Positions 1 through 32,566 are shown, counted from the first letter of the stretch. The stretch: 64,000 bases of DNA from Micromonospora rubida (GCF_009908295.1 NZ_JAAALO010000009.1:62001-126000); one strand, 5' to 3'. The notes: generated from the letters alone by a model not told the origin. Numbers and translations: made by a program.

Positions 1-24959
<24,959 letters not shown>

Positions 24960-25185
24960 GCACGGAGAGCAGTCTGCGGCGGGAAACGGACAGCGCGACT
25001 CGCGTGTACTCGGCGGCGCTGGCGTGCGCGCCGGTCTCGGGCGATGTAGGCAGGCCCGCGAGGTCGGCCATGGCGATGAGCAGTTCGTGCCGAGCCGGCG
25101 GCGAGCGTGCCGGATCGGGCGTCGTCCGAGGCGTTCCGGCCTGTTGGGGCCTGTGTCGAAGTCGGCCTACCTCGGCTCGGCGCGC

Positions 25186-25256
25186 GGGGTTCGCCGGGCC
25201 CGCCCGCTGCGGGCTGTCAGGTCTGCTCCCTGGGCGGAGGAGCCCCGGCGAACCCC
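25186..25256. repeat. 13-bp inverted repeat with 45-nt loop
   Basis: The left arm 25186-25198 (GGGGTTCGCCGGG) is perfectly complementary to 25244-25256. The loop is itself GC-rich and can pair further. It could act as a strong stem-loop 230 bp after the PKS-A stop, but there is no T-run. Confidence 0.65.
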
Positions 25257-25357
25257 TGACATGTTCCTGGTCCGCACAGCGACCACGATCGAACGGCTTC
25301 GCGCGCCCACCCAAACCGGCACCGGTCCCCGGGAGGCCGACCGACCCCGGAATCGGT

Positions 25358-25407
25358 AGATCTTGGAAGCAAACGGCCCCTCCAGGGGCCAAAATCTTCC
25401 AAGATCT
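25358..25407. repeat. 50-bp imperfect palindrome, family copy 1
   Basis: The outer arms of 12 bp (AGATCTTGGAAG and its complement) and the inner arms of 7 bp (GGCCCCT/AGGGGCC) flank a 5-nt mismatch bulge on each side. It is a diverged relative of the perfect palindrome at 38219-38272, sharing the AGATCTTGGA ends and the GGCCCCTCCAGGGGCC core. It directly adjoins the regulator fragment at 25408. Confidence 0.88.
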
Positions 25408-25558
25408 CCCCGATCGGTGCGTTGCACGTCGGTCAGTGGTTGCGGCAGCAGGTTGATCGCCTGCGGGTAGCGGGCGCGCTGGAAGGTGGTCCACGCGTGC
25501 GTGACCTCGCGGGCGAGCCGTTCGGCCGGCGGGACGGGGACAACGCTTACGTCCCACC
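25408..25558 (-). pseudogene. Fragment of an XRE-family regulator
   Basis: One minus-strand frame reads VPPAERLAREVTHAWTTFQR, continuing ARYPQAINLLPQPLTDVQ. It aligns with the intact regulator at 39807-41030 over its linker (PPAGELSRRARHAWLTYQHA, continuing DYPQLLRTLPELLADAQ). Neither the HTH end nor the rest of the gene is nearby, and the fragment stops where the 25358-25407 palindrome begins. It is best read as a relic of a lost paralogue. Confidence 0.6.
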
Positions 25559-25697
25559 TTGATGTGCGACATGATCCTCAAGCGGTGTCGCGGAGGCCCT
25601 CACGGTCTGGGACACGCCCACCACGGCAGGCGAGTGCAGGCCTTGTCTCGTCGTAATCGGTTCGCTGCGGACCAGGCCAGAGCGGGACGATGTATGG

Positions 25698-26060
25698 ATG
25701 GCAGGATTGCGCGATGGGGCGCTGCAGGACGAGGTCCACTGGTTCTCTGTCCGATGCGTTTTCCGACTGGGAGTTGACCCGACGAGCCAGTTGTACGAGG
25801 ACCGGCTGACACTATGGCGAGCCCAGGGTTTCGACCAAGCGATTGCCCTGGCGGAGGACGAAGCGCTCAGGTACGCGGCCGAGCAACCCGGCATTGACTT
25901 TGTGGGACTTGCCCAGGCGTATTGGCTGTTCGATGAGCCGGGGCACGGGGCGGAGGTCTTCTCATTGGTTCGGGCGAGCGAGCTGGAGCCGCCGGCCTAC
26001 CTGACAAGGTTCTTCGACACCGGCGAGGAGAGACAGAGCAACATCGTTCCCGGTGCGTGA
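25698..26060 (+). CDS. Small conserved hypothetical protein (DUF4288-like)
   Basis: 120 residues, soluble, acidic, with no signal peptide or membrane segment. The run VHWFSVRCVFRLG, then LYEDRLTLWRA and FDQAIALAEDEALRYA, resembles short actinobacterial proteins that I associate with DUF4288; this assignment is from memory. The C-terminal third (GAEVFSLVRASELEPPAYLT, then RFFDTGEERQ) also looks conserved. The start is ATG at 25698; other ATGs at 25690 and 25694 are out of frame. The function is unknown. It stands alone between the decayed zone and the repeat region. Confidence 0.7.
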   Translation: MAGLRDGALQDEVHWFSVRCVFRLGVDPTSQLYEDRLTLWRAQGFDQAIALAEDEALRYAAEQPGIDFVGLAQAYWLFDEPGHGAEVFSLVRASELEPPAYLTRFFDTGEERQSNIVPGA

Positions 26061-26262
26061 CGGGCGGCAAACCAGCCCGAGCACGATCGCGCCATTCTCG
26101 CCCGGTCAGCGGCATGAGCGTGCACCCCGTTCAGATGCGAGCTCCTTCCACGGCGGAGTTCCGATCCGGCGCCTGACGCCCCATGCCGCCTCGTGCATCG
26201 GGCAGTCCGGGTGGCGGCCGGCCGATTGCCCCCGCATCCGGTCGGGGACCTGCCTGTCGGCC

Positions 26263-26326
26263 CCTTTGGAGCTGCCCCGTTTACGCGCCCGCTCCGCCGG
26301 TAGCACAAACGGGGCAGCTCCAAAGG
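26263..26326. repeat. Perfect 20-bp inverted repeat
   Basis: Left arm 26263-26282 (CCTTTGGAGCTGCCCCGTTT) is the exact reverse complement of 26307-26326, with a 24-nt spacer. The right-arm side (26299-26325) recurs with 2 to 4 mismatches inside PKS linkers at 55610, 8270 and 13661. Confidence 0.95.
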
Positions 26327-26368
26327 ATCGACGGAGGGTGGACCGACCCGGCGGCGCGCACGCCGGCC

Positions 26369-26488
26369 GCGCATACGCCGGCCGCGCATACGCCGGCCGC
26401 GCATACGCCGGCCGCGCATACGCCGGCCGCGCATACGCCGGCCGCGCATACGCCGGCCGCGCATACGCCGGCCGCGCATACGCCGGCC
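26369..26488. repeat. Eight perfect 15-bp tandem repeats
   Basis: GCGCATACGCCGGCC is repeated eight times without change, with degenerate units on both sides (from about 26354 and to about 26545). The frame stays open on both strands because the unit is a multiple of three, but no start signal or protein family supports coding. Confidence 0.97.
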
Positions 26489-26640
26489 GCGCACCCCGGC
26501 CGCGCCCACCCCCGGCCGCACACCCCGGCCGCGCACGCCACCCTCGACCGGCTCGCCGCCGCCGGGGCCGACCCGGCGAAGGCCGACCCGGCGAAGGCCG
26601 ACCCGGCAGGGGCCGGCGATGTCGGTAGCGCACGTATCCC

Positions 26641-26856
26641 CCCGGACCTGCCAAGCCGGAGGCCCTCAAGACTGTGCCGAGGCTCTGGGTCGGGCCCGGC
26701 TGCTCCCAGCCGAGCACGTTCGTCGCCGCTTTCCGGCGAGTGATCAAGATGACTCCCGGGCTGCCCGCTGCCCTTGTATCGCGCTTGATGTCCGGAATCC
26801 GGATGGCCTGTCCTGGGTGCAAGATTGCCGACACCCCGAACATCACCTAGCCTCCG
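26641..26856. other. Spacer before the iron box
   Basis: 216 bp between the repeat and the iron box, in which I recognise no gene. The segment before the box is GC-mixed and likely includes the 5' promoter region of the siderophore operon. Confidence 0.4.
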
Positions 26857-26875
26857 TTAGGCAAGGCAACCCTAA
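26857..26875 (+). promoter_or_regulatory. Iron box (DtxR/IdeR/DmdR-type operator)
   Basis: TTAGGCAAGGCAACCCTAA matches 15 of 19 positions of the palindromic iron-box consensus TTAGGTTAGGCTAACCTAA known from IdeR and DmdR1 targets. It lies 60 bp before the ATG of the siderophore ATPase gene. Repression by an iron-loaded DtxR-family protein is the expected control. Confidence 0.8.
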
Positions 26876-26935
26876 CCTTGCCTGCCTCGACCCGGGCATG
26901 CTGCGCCTGCCACCCCCGTGATTCGGAGCCGATCG

Positions 26936-27835
26936 ATGCCCGTGACCATTGCGCCCCTCGCCGCTCGGCGAGGGGCCGCCAGCTCGGCGGCGGGGGCCGT
27001 CCTGCGTGGTGAACAGCTGGTGCTGCGCTACGGAAAGACGGCGGTGGTCCACGGCGTCTCGGTGGTGCTGGCGCCCGGTCGCGTGACGGCGCTGGTCGGG
27101 CCGAACGGCAGCGGGAAGTCGACGCTGCTGCGAGCCCTTGCCCGGTTGCATCGCGTGGATGGCGGCGAGGTGCTGCTCGGCAGCCGTGACGGGCAGCCGG
27201 AGCGCCCGGTGTCGCTGCTCAGCGTGCGTCAGTTCGCGCGGGAGGTCACGCTGTTCGCGCAGTCGCGTCAGGCCCCCCACGGGCTCACGGTGCACGAGGT
27301 CGTCTCGTTCGGGCGTCATCCGCACCGGCGCCGCTTCGCCGGCCCGTGCGTGGCGGACCGGGAGGCGGTCGGGCGCGCGATGAAGGTCACCGGCGTGCAG
27401 GACATGGCCGAGCGGCCGGTCGGCGAGCTGTCCGGTGGCGAGATGCAGCGCGTGTGGCTGGCTGCCTGCCTGGCGCAGGAGACCGGCGTCGTGCTCCTCG
27501 ACGAGCCGACGAACCATCTTGACCTGCGCTACCAGATCGAGACGCTCGACCTGGTCCGGGATCTCGTCGACGAGCACGGCGTCGCCGTCGGCGTCGTGCT
27601 GCACGATCTCGACCACGCCGCACGCGTCGCGGACACGCTGGTCCTCATGCACGCCGGGCGCATTCACGCCGCAGGCGACCCGATCGAGGTGCTCACCGCC
27701 GAGCACATCGGCGAGGTCTACCAGCTGCGCGTGGAGGTCGAGGTCGACCCCCGCACCGGCCGCCTTCGCATCGACCCGGTCGGGCGGCACCCCGCCCGGA
27801 ACCGGAACGTCAACTCAGGAGAAGAACTCGCATGA
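26936..27835 (+). CDS. Siderophore ABC transporter, ATP-binding protein (FecE-like)
   Basis: 299 residues. It powers uptake of ferric siderophores through the permease encoded by 28887-30977. Walker A is GPNGSGKST, the Q-loop region includes FAQSRQAPHG, the signature is LSGGEMQRV, Walker B is VVLLDEPTNHLD and the switch His is in VLHDLDHA. A GTG at 26918 is also in frame, but ATG 26936 has GGAG at 26925-26928 with a 7-nt spacer and is preferred. Its stop overlaps the next start by 4 bp (ATGA), so the genes are coupled. The iron box upstream supports iron control. The N-terminus has about 25 extra Ala/Arg-rich residues before the ABC fold. Confidence 0.95.
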   Translation: MPVTIAPLAARRGAASSAAGAVLRGEQLVLRYGKTAVVHGVSVVLAPGRVTALVGPNGSGKSTLLRALARLHRVDGGEVLLGSRDGQPERPVSLLSVRQFAREVTLFAQSRQAPHGLTVHEVVSFGRHPHRRRFAGPCVADREAVGRAMKVTGVQDMAERPVGELSGGEMQRVWLAACLAQETGVVLLDEPTNHLDLRYQIETLDLVRDLVDEHGVAVGVVLHDLDHAARVADTLVLMHAGRIHAAGDPIEVLTAEHIGEVYQLRVEVEVDPRTGRLRIDPVGRHPARNRNVNSGEELA

Positions 27836-28890
27836 TCCTTGCCACCCGCCTCGCGGCCACCGCCGCGACGCTCACCGCGATCGCCGTGACGGTCACGGCC
27901 TGCGGCACCACGAAGGTCGACGAACCCGCCGCCACCCCGACCGCCCCCTCGTCGCAGACCTGCGCCGACGACAAGACGACAACATCGACCGGCCCGGTGT
28001 CGATGACCGACGGCGTCGGCCGCAAGGTCGAGCTGGCCAAGCCCGCCCAGCGGGTCGCGGTGCTGGAATGGCAGCAGACCGAGGACCTGCTCACGCTCTG
28101 CCTCACTCCGGTCGCGGCGGCCGACACGAAGGGGTACGGAACCTATGTGAAGGCGGAGCCGCTCCCGTCGAGCGTCGTCAACACCGGCGAGCGCGGCGAG
28201 CCTGACCTCGACGCGCTGTACGCCACGAACCCCGATTTGATCATCGTGGAGGCGTTCAAGGCCGACGATGAGCAGATCGCCAAGCTCGAGAAGCGCGGTG
28301 TCCCCGTGCTCGCCACGGTCGGGGCCGACGCCTCGGGCCAGATCGAGAACATGAAGAAGGTGTTCTCGATGATCGGTCAGGCCACCGGCCGCACCGAGCG
28401 CGCCGATCTGGTGTTGCGGCAGTTCGACGAACACCTCGCCGAAGCCAAGAAGGCGGCCGAGGCCGCGAACGTCAAGTCCAAGGACTTCCTGTTCTTCGAC
28501 GGCTGGATCGAAGGCGGCAACGTCGTCATCCGCCCGTACGGCAAGGGTGCCCTCTTCACGGAGCTCGGCGAGCAGCTCGGCCTGGTTCCGGCCTGGACCG
28601 ACAAGATCAACGCGGCATACGGCAGCGGCGGCGTCGACCCCTCGTACGGTCTCGCGCAGACCGACATCGAGGGACTCACCGCCGTCGGGAGCGCGACCCT
28701 GTTCTACTCCGACGACGACACCCCGGACAGCTACGTCAAGGAACTGCGCAAGAGCTCGATCTGGACCGCGCTCCCGGCCGTCAAGGAGGGCCGGGCGTAC
28801 GCCTTCCCCGCAGGCGTCTGGGGAGCCGGCGGCCCGAAGTCGAACGAGGAAGCGATCGACGCCTACGTGAAGATCCTGACCGGGAAGTGA
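27832..28890 (+). CDS. Siderophore-binding lipoprotein (FepB/FecB-like)
   Basis: 352 residues. The N-terminus is a lipoprotein signal with a short basic start, a hydrophobic stretch and a VTAC lipobox with Cys at about residue 24, so it should be anchored to the outer face of the membrane. The rest is a type III periplasmic-binding fold (Peripla_BP_2): MTDGVGRKVEL, the NPDLIIVE motif, a long central helix, and the C-terminal LPAVKEGRAYAF segment. It captures the ferric siderophore for the neighbouring permease. It overlaps the ATPase gene before it and the permease gene after it by 4 bp each. Confidence 0.95.
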   Translation: MILATRLAATAATLTAIAVTVTACGTTKVDEPAATPTAPSSQTCADDKTTTSTGPVSMTDGVGRKVELAKPAQRVAVLEWQQTEDLLTLCLTPVAAADTKGYGTYVKAEPLPSSVVNTGERGEPDLDALYATNPDLIIVEAFKADDEQIAKLEKRGVPVLATVGADASGQIENMKKVFSMIGQATGRTERADLVLRQFDEHLAEAKKAAEAANVKSKDFLFFDGWIEGGNVVIRPYGKGALFTELGEQLGLVPAWTDKINAAYGSGGVDPSYGLAQTDIEGLTAVGSATLFYSDDDTPDSYVKELRKSSIWTALPAVKEGRAYAFPAGVWGAGGPKSNEEAIDAYVKILTGK

Positions 28891-30977
28891 GCGACACCCC
28901 CGCGCCACGGCCGATGCCCCGCGTCGGGCTCGGTCGCGGCGCGAGCGGGGCGGCCGTACTGGCCGTCCTGCTCGTCGTGGTCGTCGTGGCCGGGCTGTGG
29001 CACATGACGCAGGGCACCTCCGGGGTGGGCTTCTGGGACCTGCTGCGCTATCTCTTCGGGGCGCGCGAGGATGTCGGCGGCGTACCGGTCACCGACGTAC
29101 TGACCGGGTCCCGCCTGCCTCGGATGCTCGCCGGGATCGCGGTCGGCGTGGCGCTCGGCGCGGCCGGGGCGCTGCTCCAGTCGGTCACCCGGAACGCGCT
29201 GGCGGCTCCGGACACGCTCGCCGTCACCGCCGGGTCCTACTTCGCGCTGTGCGCAGTCGCCGCGTTCGGCCTCGCGGTGCCGTTGTGGGCCTCGGGGGCC
29301 GTGGCCTTCGCCGGTGGTCTGCTCGCCGCGGGACTCGTGCTCGGCCTCGTCGGCACCGCCTCGGGCGCCGGGTCGACGCGGCTGATCCTGGCCGGCTCGG
29401 CGGTCGCGATGGCTCTCGACGCGGCCACCGCCATGCTGCTGATCCTGTTCAAGGAGAGCACCACCGGCCTGTACGCCTGGGGCAGCGGCTCTCTCGCCCA
29501 GCTGAACATAGACGCCGCCATGCGTGCCGTCCCGGTCATCGTCGTCGTGCTCACCGTCGCCGTGCTGCTGGCCCGGCGACTCGACGTGCTCGGCCTCGGC
29601 GACGACACGGCCGCTTCGCTCGGCGTGCCGATCCGCTCGACCCGGGTCGTCGCGGTGCTCTGCGCCGTCCTGCTGACGAGCCTCTCGGTGACGCTGGCCG
29701 GTCCCATCGCCTTCGTCGGCCTCGCCGCGCCGGTCGTGGTGCGCCTCGTGGCCAGCCGCATCGGTGTGCTGAGCCGGCACGTCTTCCTGGTCCCGGCCTG
29801 CGGACTGGTCGGGGCACTTCTGGTGCTCCTCGCGGACGACGTGCTCCGGGCGGTTCTCGGCGCCCAGGCGGCCGCCTCGATTCCCACCGGAATCCCGACC
29901 TCGTTGCTCGGTGCCATCGTCATCGTGATCCTGGCGCTCCGGCTGCGCGATTCGGGAGCGGCGCGGAATGCGCCCCGGGCCCTCGTCGCCATCCGCTCGC
30001 GCCGCCGCTTCCGTACCGTCGTGGTCGTCGCGGCCGGTCTGCTCGTCGCGGCGGTGCTGGTCGGCCTGCTGGCCGGCAGCCTGTGGCTCCGCGCCGGCGA
30101 CATCGCGCTCTGGCTCCAGGGCTCCGCGCCGGACCTGATCGGCCGGGCACTCGACGACCGCGCCCCGAGGGTCGCGGCGGCCGTCGTCGCCGGTGCGGCG
30201 CTCGCGCTGGCCGGAACCGTCGTGCAGGGAACGGTACGCAATCCGCTGGCCGAGCCGGGCGTGCTCGGTATCACCGCCGGTGCCGGCCTCGGCGCGGTGA
30301 TCGTGGTGACCTCGGGCGTGGCCGGCGGACGTCCCGCGCTCATCGTCACGGCCGTCGCGATGGGACTCGGCACCTTCGCGCTCATCGCCCTGCTGGCGTG
30401 GCGCGGAGGGCTGCTCCCCGACCGCTTCCTGCTCATCGGCATCGGCTGCGGCTACGCGCTCAGCGACATCAGCACCTTCCTGCTCCTGCGCGCCGATCCG
30501 TGGGACACGCCGAGGATCCTCACCTGGCTCTCGGGCACGACCTACGGCCGGTCCTTCGCCGACGTGCTGCCGGTCGCGCTCGTGCTGCTCCTCGCGACCC
30601 CCGCGGTGCTGGGCATGCGCCGCCAACTCGACCTCCTGGCGATCGACGAGGACACCCCCCGGATCTTCGGCGTCCGCCGGGAAGGCGCGCGACTCACCCT
30701 GCTGACGATCGCGGCGGTCGTGGCGGCGGTGAGCGTGATCGCGGTCGGCGTGGTCGGCTTCGTCGGGCTCGTCGCCCCCCACATCGCCCGCAGCCTCGTC
30801 GGCGTTCGGCACGGGCGCATCGTCCCGGTCGCCATGCTGCTCGGCGGCCTGCTCGTCTGCGTCGCCGACGCCCTCGGCCGTACGCTCATCGCCCCCTCGC
30901 AGATCCCCGCCGGGCTCATGATGGCCCTCGTCGGAGCGCCCTACTTCGTCTGGCTGCTGCGTCGCTCACGCGGTTGA
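28887..30977 (+). CDS. Double-length siderophore permease (FhuB-like, two FecCD halves)
   Basis: 696 residues, about twice the usual FecCD permease. Two homologous halves are visible. The first has the SRLPRMLAGIAVGVALGAAG motif, then LLQSVTRNALAAPDTL. The second has RAPRVAAAVVAGAALALAGT, then VQGTVRNPLAEPGVLGITAG. About 20 membrane helices are expected. One protein therefore supplies both permease subunits, as in FhuB. The start is GTG at 28887, overlapping the lipoprotein stop. The 3' end overlaps the convergent hydrolase gene by 37 bp. Confidence 0.94.
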   Translation: MSDTPAPRPMPRVGLGRGASGAAVLAVLLVVVVVAGLWHMTQGTSGVGFWDLLRYLFGAREDVGGVPVTDVLTGSRLPRMLAGIAVGVALGAAGALLQSVTRNALAAPDTLAVTAGSYFALCAVAAFGLAVPLWASGAVAFAGGLLAAGLVLGLVGTASGAGSTRLILAGSAVAMALDAATAMLLILFKESTTGLYAWGSGSLAQLNIDAAMRAVPVIVVVLTVAVLLARRLDVLGLGDDTAASLGVPIRSTRVVAVLCAVLLTSLSVTLAGPIAFVGLAAPVVVRLVASRIGVLSRHVFLVPACGLVGALLVLLADDVLRAVLGAQAAASIPTGIPTSLLGAIVIVILALRLRDSGAARNAPRALVAIRSRRRFRTVVVVAAGLLVAAVLVGLLAGSLWLRAGDIALWLQGSAPDLIGRALDDRAPRVAAAVVAGAALALAGTVVQGTVRNPLAEPGVLGITAGAGLGAVIVVTSGVAGGRPALIVTAVAMGLGTFALIALLAWRGGLLPDRFLLIGIGCGYALSDISTFLLLRADPWDTPRILTWLSGTTYGRSFADVLPVALVLLLATPAVLGMRRQLDLLAIDEDTPRIFGVRREGARLTLLTIAAVVAAVSVIAVGVVGFVGLVAPHIARSLVGVRHGRIVPVAMLLGGLLVCVADALGRTLIAPSQIPAGLMMALVGAPYFVWLLRRSRG

Positions 30978-31717
30978 CCGGCGGCCTGCCGCACGAAGGC
31001 ACGGATGAGCGCGCCGACCAGCTCGGGGCGTTCGGCGAGGAGGCCATGCGTGGTGCCCGGCACGATGCACAACTGCGCGCCGGGAATCGACGCGGCGATG
31101 AGCAGGCTGTGGCCGGGCGGGATCGTGTCGCGGTCGCCCGACATCACGAGCACCGGCGCCGCGATCCGGGCGAGTTCGGCCGGGTCGATGTGCGGCTCGC
31201 TCCTCCAGAGGCGGAACAGCTTGGCGAGTACGACGTCCGTGTGCTCCGGCCCGTCCGGCGACAGGCGTTCGTAGTGCATCCGCTCGACGTCCGGTCCCTG
31301 TTCGCGTTCGAGCGCATCGAGGACGGGGGAGGCCGAATCCGTGAACGCCGACGGGTCGAGGTTCGCGCTGATGGCGGTCAGCGAGCGCACCCGCCCCGGG
31401 TGGTCGAGGGCGAGCAGCAGCCCGATGATCGCGCCGTCGCTGTAGCCGACGACGTGCGCCGATTCGAGGCCGACGGCATCGAGGTAGGCCAGGGTGTCGG
31501 CGACCCCGCGCGCGTAGTCGTACTCCCCGTCGATGTCGGCCGACCGACCGTGCCCGGGACGCTCGAAGGCGAACACCCGGTGTTCCGGCACGAGCGCGTC
31601 GGACTGCGCCCGCATCGACTCAAGGGAGCAGAAGCCACCGTGCAGCAGCAGGACGGGATCGCCCTCGCCGGCGACCTCCGAATACAGGTCGACATCGCCG
31701 ATCCGGAGGTAGCCCAT
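30941..31717 (-). CDS. Alpha/beta-hydrolase
   Basis: 258 residues with a classic alpha/beta-hydrolase layout: oxyanion HGG near residue 27, nucleophile elbow GYSDG near residue 92, an acid residue in VLVMSGDRDTIPPG, and the catalytic His in GTTHGLL near residue 230. There is no signal peptide, so it is cytoplasmic. The substrate is unknown. Its position tail-to-tail with the siderophore permease, inside the same pair of flanking repeats, makes a role in opening imported siderophore esters possible, but this is inference. The start ATG at 31717 gives the usual short lead (MGYLRIGDVDLYSEVAG) of this family. Confidence 0.9.
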   Translation of the reverse strand: MGYLRIGDVDLYSEVAGEGDPVLLLHGGFCSLESMRAQSDALVPEHRVFAFERPGHGRSADIDGEYDYARGVADTLAYLDAVGLESAHVVGYSDGAIIGLLLALDHPGRVRSLTAISANLDPSAFTDSASPVLDALEREQGPDVERMHYERLSPDGPEHTDVVLAKLFRLWRSEPHIDPAELARIAAPVLVMSGDRDTIPPGHSLLIAASIPGAQLCIVPGTTHGLLAERPELVGALIRAFVRQAAGQPRERRSSQTK

Positions 31718-31990
31718 CTGCGCCCGTCACCATTTTCCGAGTTCTGAATTCGGCACAACTCGGCGCCCACGCGGCACCGCGCTCAGCGGCGTAGGCCAGG
31801 TGGAGTGGCGGCCGGGCGCGGTGAACGCCTGGTCAGAGTACGCCTCCCGTGCGGTGTTGCCCGGCGGCCGGGCCGGTGGCGACGCATCCGAGGCCTGCGG
31901 TGAGCAGTTCGTTCACTGATTCTGGCCAGGGCCTCGGTCTCACGGGTCCTCAGCCATGTCCCCTCTCCCGCGTATGCCCCGAGAGGTCGC
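31718..31990. other. Noncoding gap upstream of the hydrolase
   Basis: 273 bp holding the presumed hydrolase promoter (minus strand). I see no gene with family support here. Confidence 0.4.
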
Positions 31991-32117
31991 CGCCCCATGC
32001 CGCCCCGTACACCGGGCAGTCGGGCGGCGGCCTGGCGAATACGCCCCGCACCCGGTCAGGGCCGGCCCGGCGAAGGCCGGCCCGGCAGGGGCCGATGATG
32101 TCGGCAGCGCGCATCCC
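31991..32117. repeat. Dispersed repeat, copy B (uninterrupted)
   Basis: 127 bp aligned with the two halves of 26177-26640 in the same orientation. Shared landmarks are CGCCCCATGCCGCC, CGGGCAGTC, CGGCGAAGGCC and CCCGGCAGGGGCC. It shows the empty form of the repeat without the 333-bp insert. It lies just outside the hydrolase, so copies A and B bracket the iron operon and hydrolase. Confidence 0.8.
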
Positions 32118-32146
32118 GAAGCCCCTGCACCTACTGGGTTACATCT

Positions 32147-32509
32147 TCACGGGCACAGGGAAACATCGAGGAATCCCGAGGTGTTACTGACCCACCCCTT
32201 CACCCCGGTCGCCCTGTTGGTGCCGTAGGCCCAGCTCAACGCCGGGTTGTTGAACTTGTCGATGTCGAACCACTGCCCCTTGTAGCCAAGGCCGAGGACC
32301 GTGCTGGTGGTGTTCGCAGCGGCGCGGATACGCACGCCGTCCACGATGAACTTGGTGCTGCAGAACAGCTGCGGACTGATGTCGGCCTCCGTCGCGCCGC
32401 TCAGCCGCTCGGCCGTGCCGGCGGATGGCGCCGCCGAGACCGGGGACGCGACGGCGACCCCGAGCGCACCCGTGATCGCCACAGCCGTGATCCAACGTGG
32501 TAACCGCAT
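32147..32509 (-). CDS. Secreted SH3-like small protein
   Basis: 120 residues. It has a Sec signal peptide (basic MRLPR, a hydrophobic core, cleavage likely after SPVSA) and then a mature part of about 95 residues. The segment GVRIRAAANTTSTVLGLGYK, with a later GVKGWVSNTSGFL, is typical of bacterial SH3 (SH3b) folds that bind cell-wall or surface ligands. Two Cys residues, in FCST and near the end in SLCP, could form a disulfide. The start has a strong ribosome site (GGAGGGAA, minus strand, 5 nt before ATG). Nothing ties it directly to the polyketide pathway. Confidence 0.85.
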   Translation of the reverse strand: MRLPRWITAVAITGALGVAVASPVSAAPSAGTAERLSGATEADISPQLFCSTKFIVDGVRIRAAANTTSTVLGLGYKGQWFDIDKFNNPALSWAYGTNRATGVKGWVSNTSGFLDVSLCP

Positions 32510-32550
32510 GATTGTTCCCTCCCGCTGATTGTGGAACCGTCCCGAACAAT

Positions 32551-32566
32551 ATTCGTGATCATGAAT
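32551..32566. promoter_or_regulatory. Near-perfect 16-bp palindrome upstream of the SH3-like gene
   Basis: ATTCGTGATCATGAAT is symmetric except for one pair and lies in an AT-rich patch 42 bp before the start codon, where a promoter would be expected. It could be an operator. Confidence 0.35.

Larger units (their letters stand above)
24960..25697. other. 738-bp decayed intergenic zone downstream of PKS-A
   Basis: No intact gene is supported here. The zone holds a long stem-loop (25186-25256), a 50-bp palindrome (25358-25407) and a minus-strand fragment of an XRE-type regulator (25408-25558). A further minus-strand stretch (about 24960-25110) reads like protein, with a LLIAMADLAGLPTSPETG segment, but it runs into the PKS-A end and has no recognisable start or family. 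Confidence 0.6.
26177..26640. repeat. Dispersed repeat, copy A, split by a 333-bp insert
   Basis: 26177-26247 aligns with 31991-32061 and 26581-26640 aligns with 32060-32117, in the same orientation, roughly four-fifths identical by eye. In copy B the two parts are contiguous. In copy A they are separated by 26248-26580, which contains a perfect inverted repeat and a 15-bp tandem array. The insert ends in a duplicated GGCCGACCCGGCGAA unit. Confidence 0.8.

Noticed and set aside
25559..25777. 72-codon + strand frame starting MMCDMILKRC
   Set aside because: It overlaps the better supported gene at 25698 in another frame, has a basic low-complexity translation and shows no family.
26369..26488. 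CRISPR array
   Set aside because: Units are contiguous 15-bp copies with no unique spacers, and no cas genes are nearby.
26106..26846. Open frames on both strands through the 15-bp array
   Set aside because: The array has a period divisible by three, so all frames remain open. The translations are simple repeats (AYAGR, HTPAA and similar) with no ribosome site.
28997..31747. A 916-codon + strand frame across the permease and hydrolase genes
   Set aside because: It runs out of frame through two genes with clear families on their own frames, and its translation is Arg-rich without domains.
30978..31747. Tailoring PKS thioesterase identity for the alpha/beta-hydrolase
   Set aside because: The Ser-Asp-His layout fits general hydrolases of the HGG class, and the gene is convergent with the transporter genes. 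No type II thioesterase GxSxG context (GHSMG-like) is seen.
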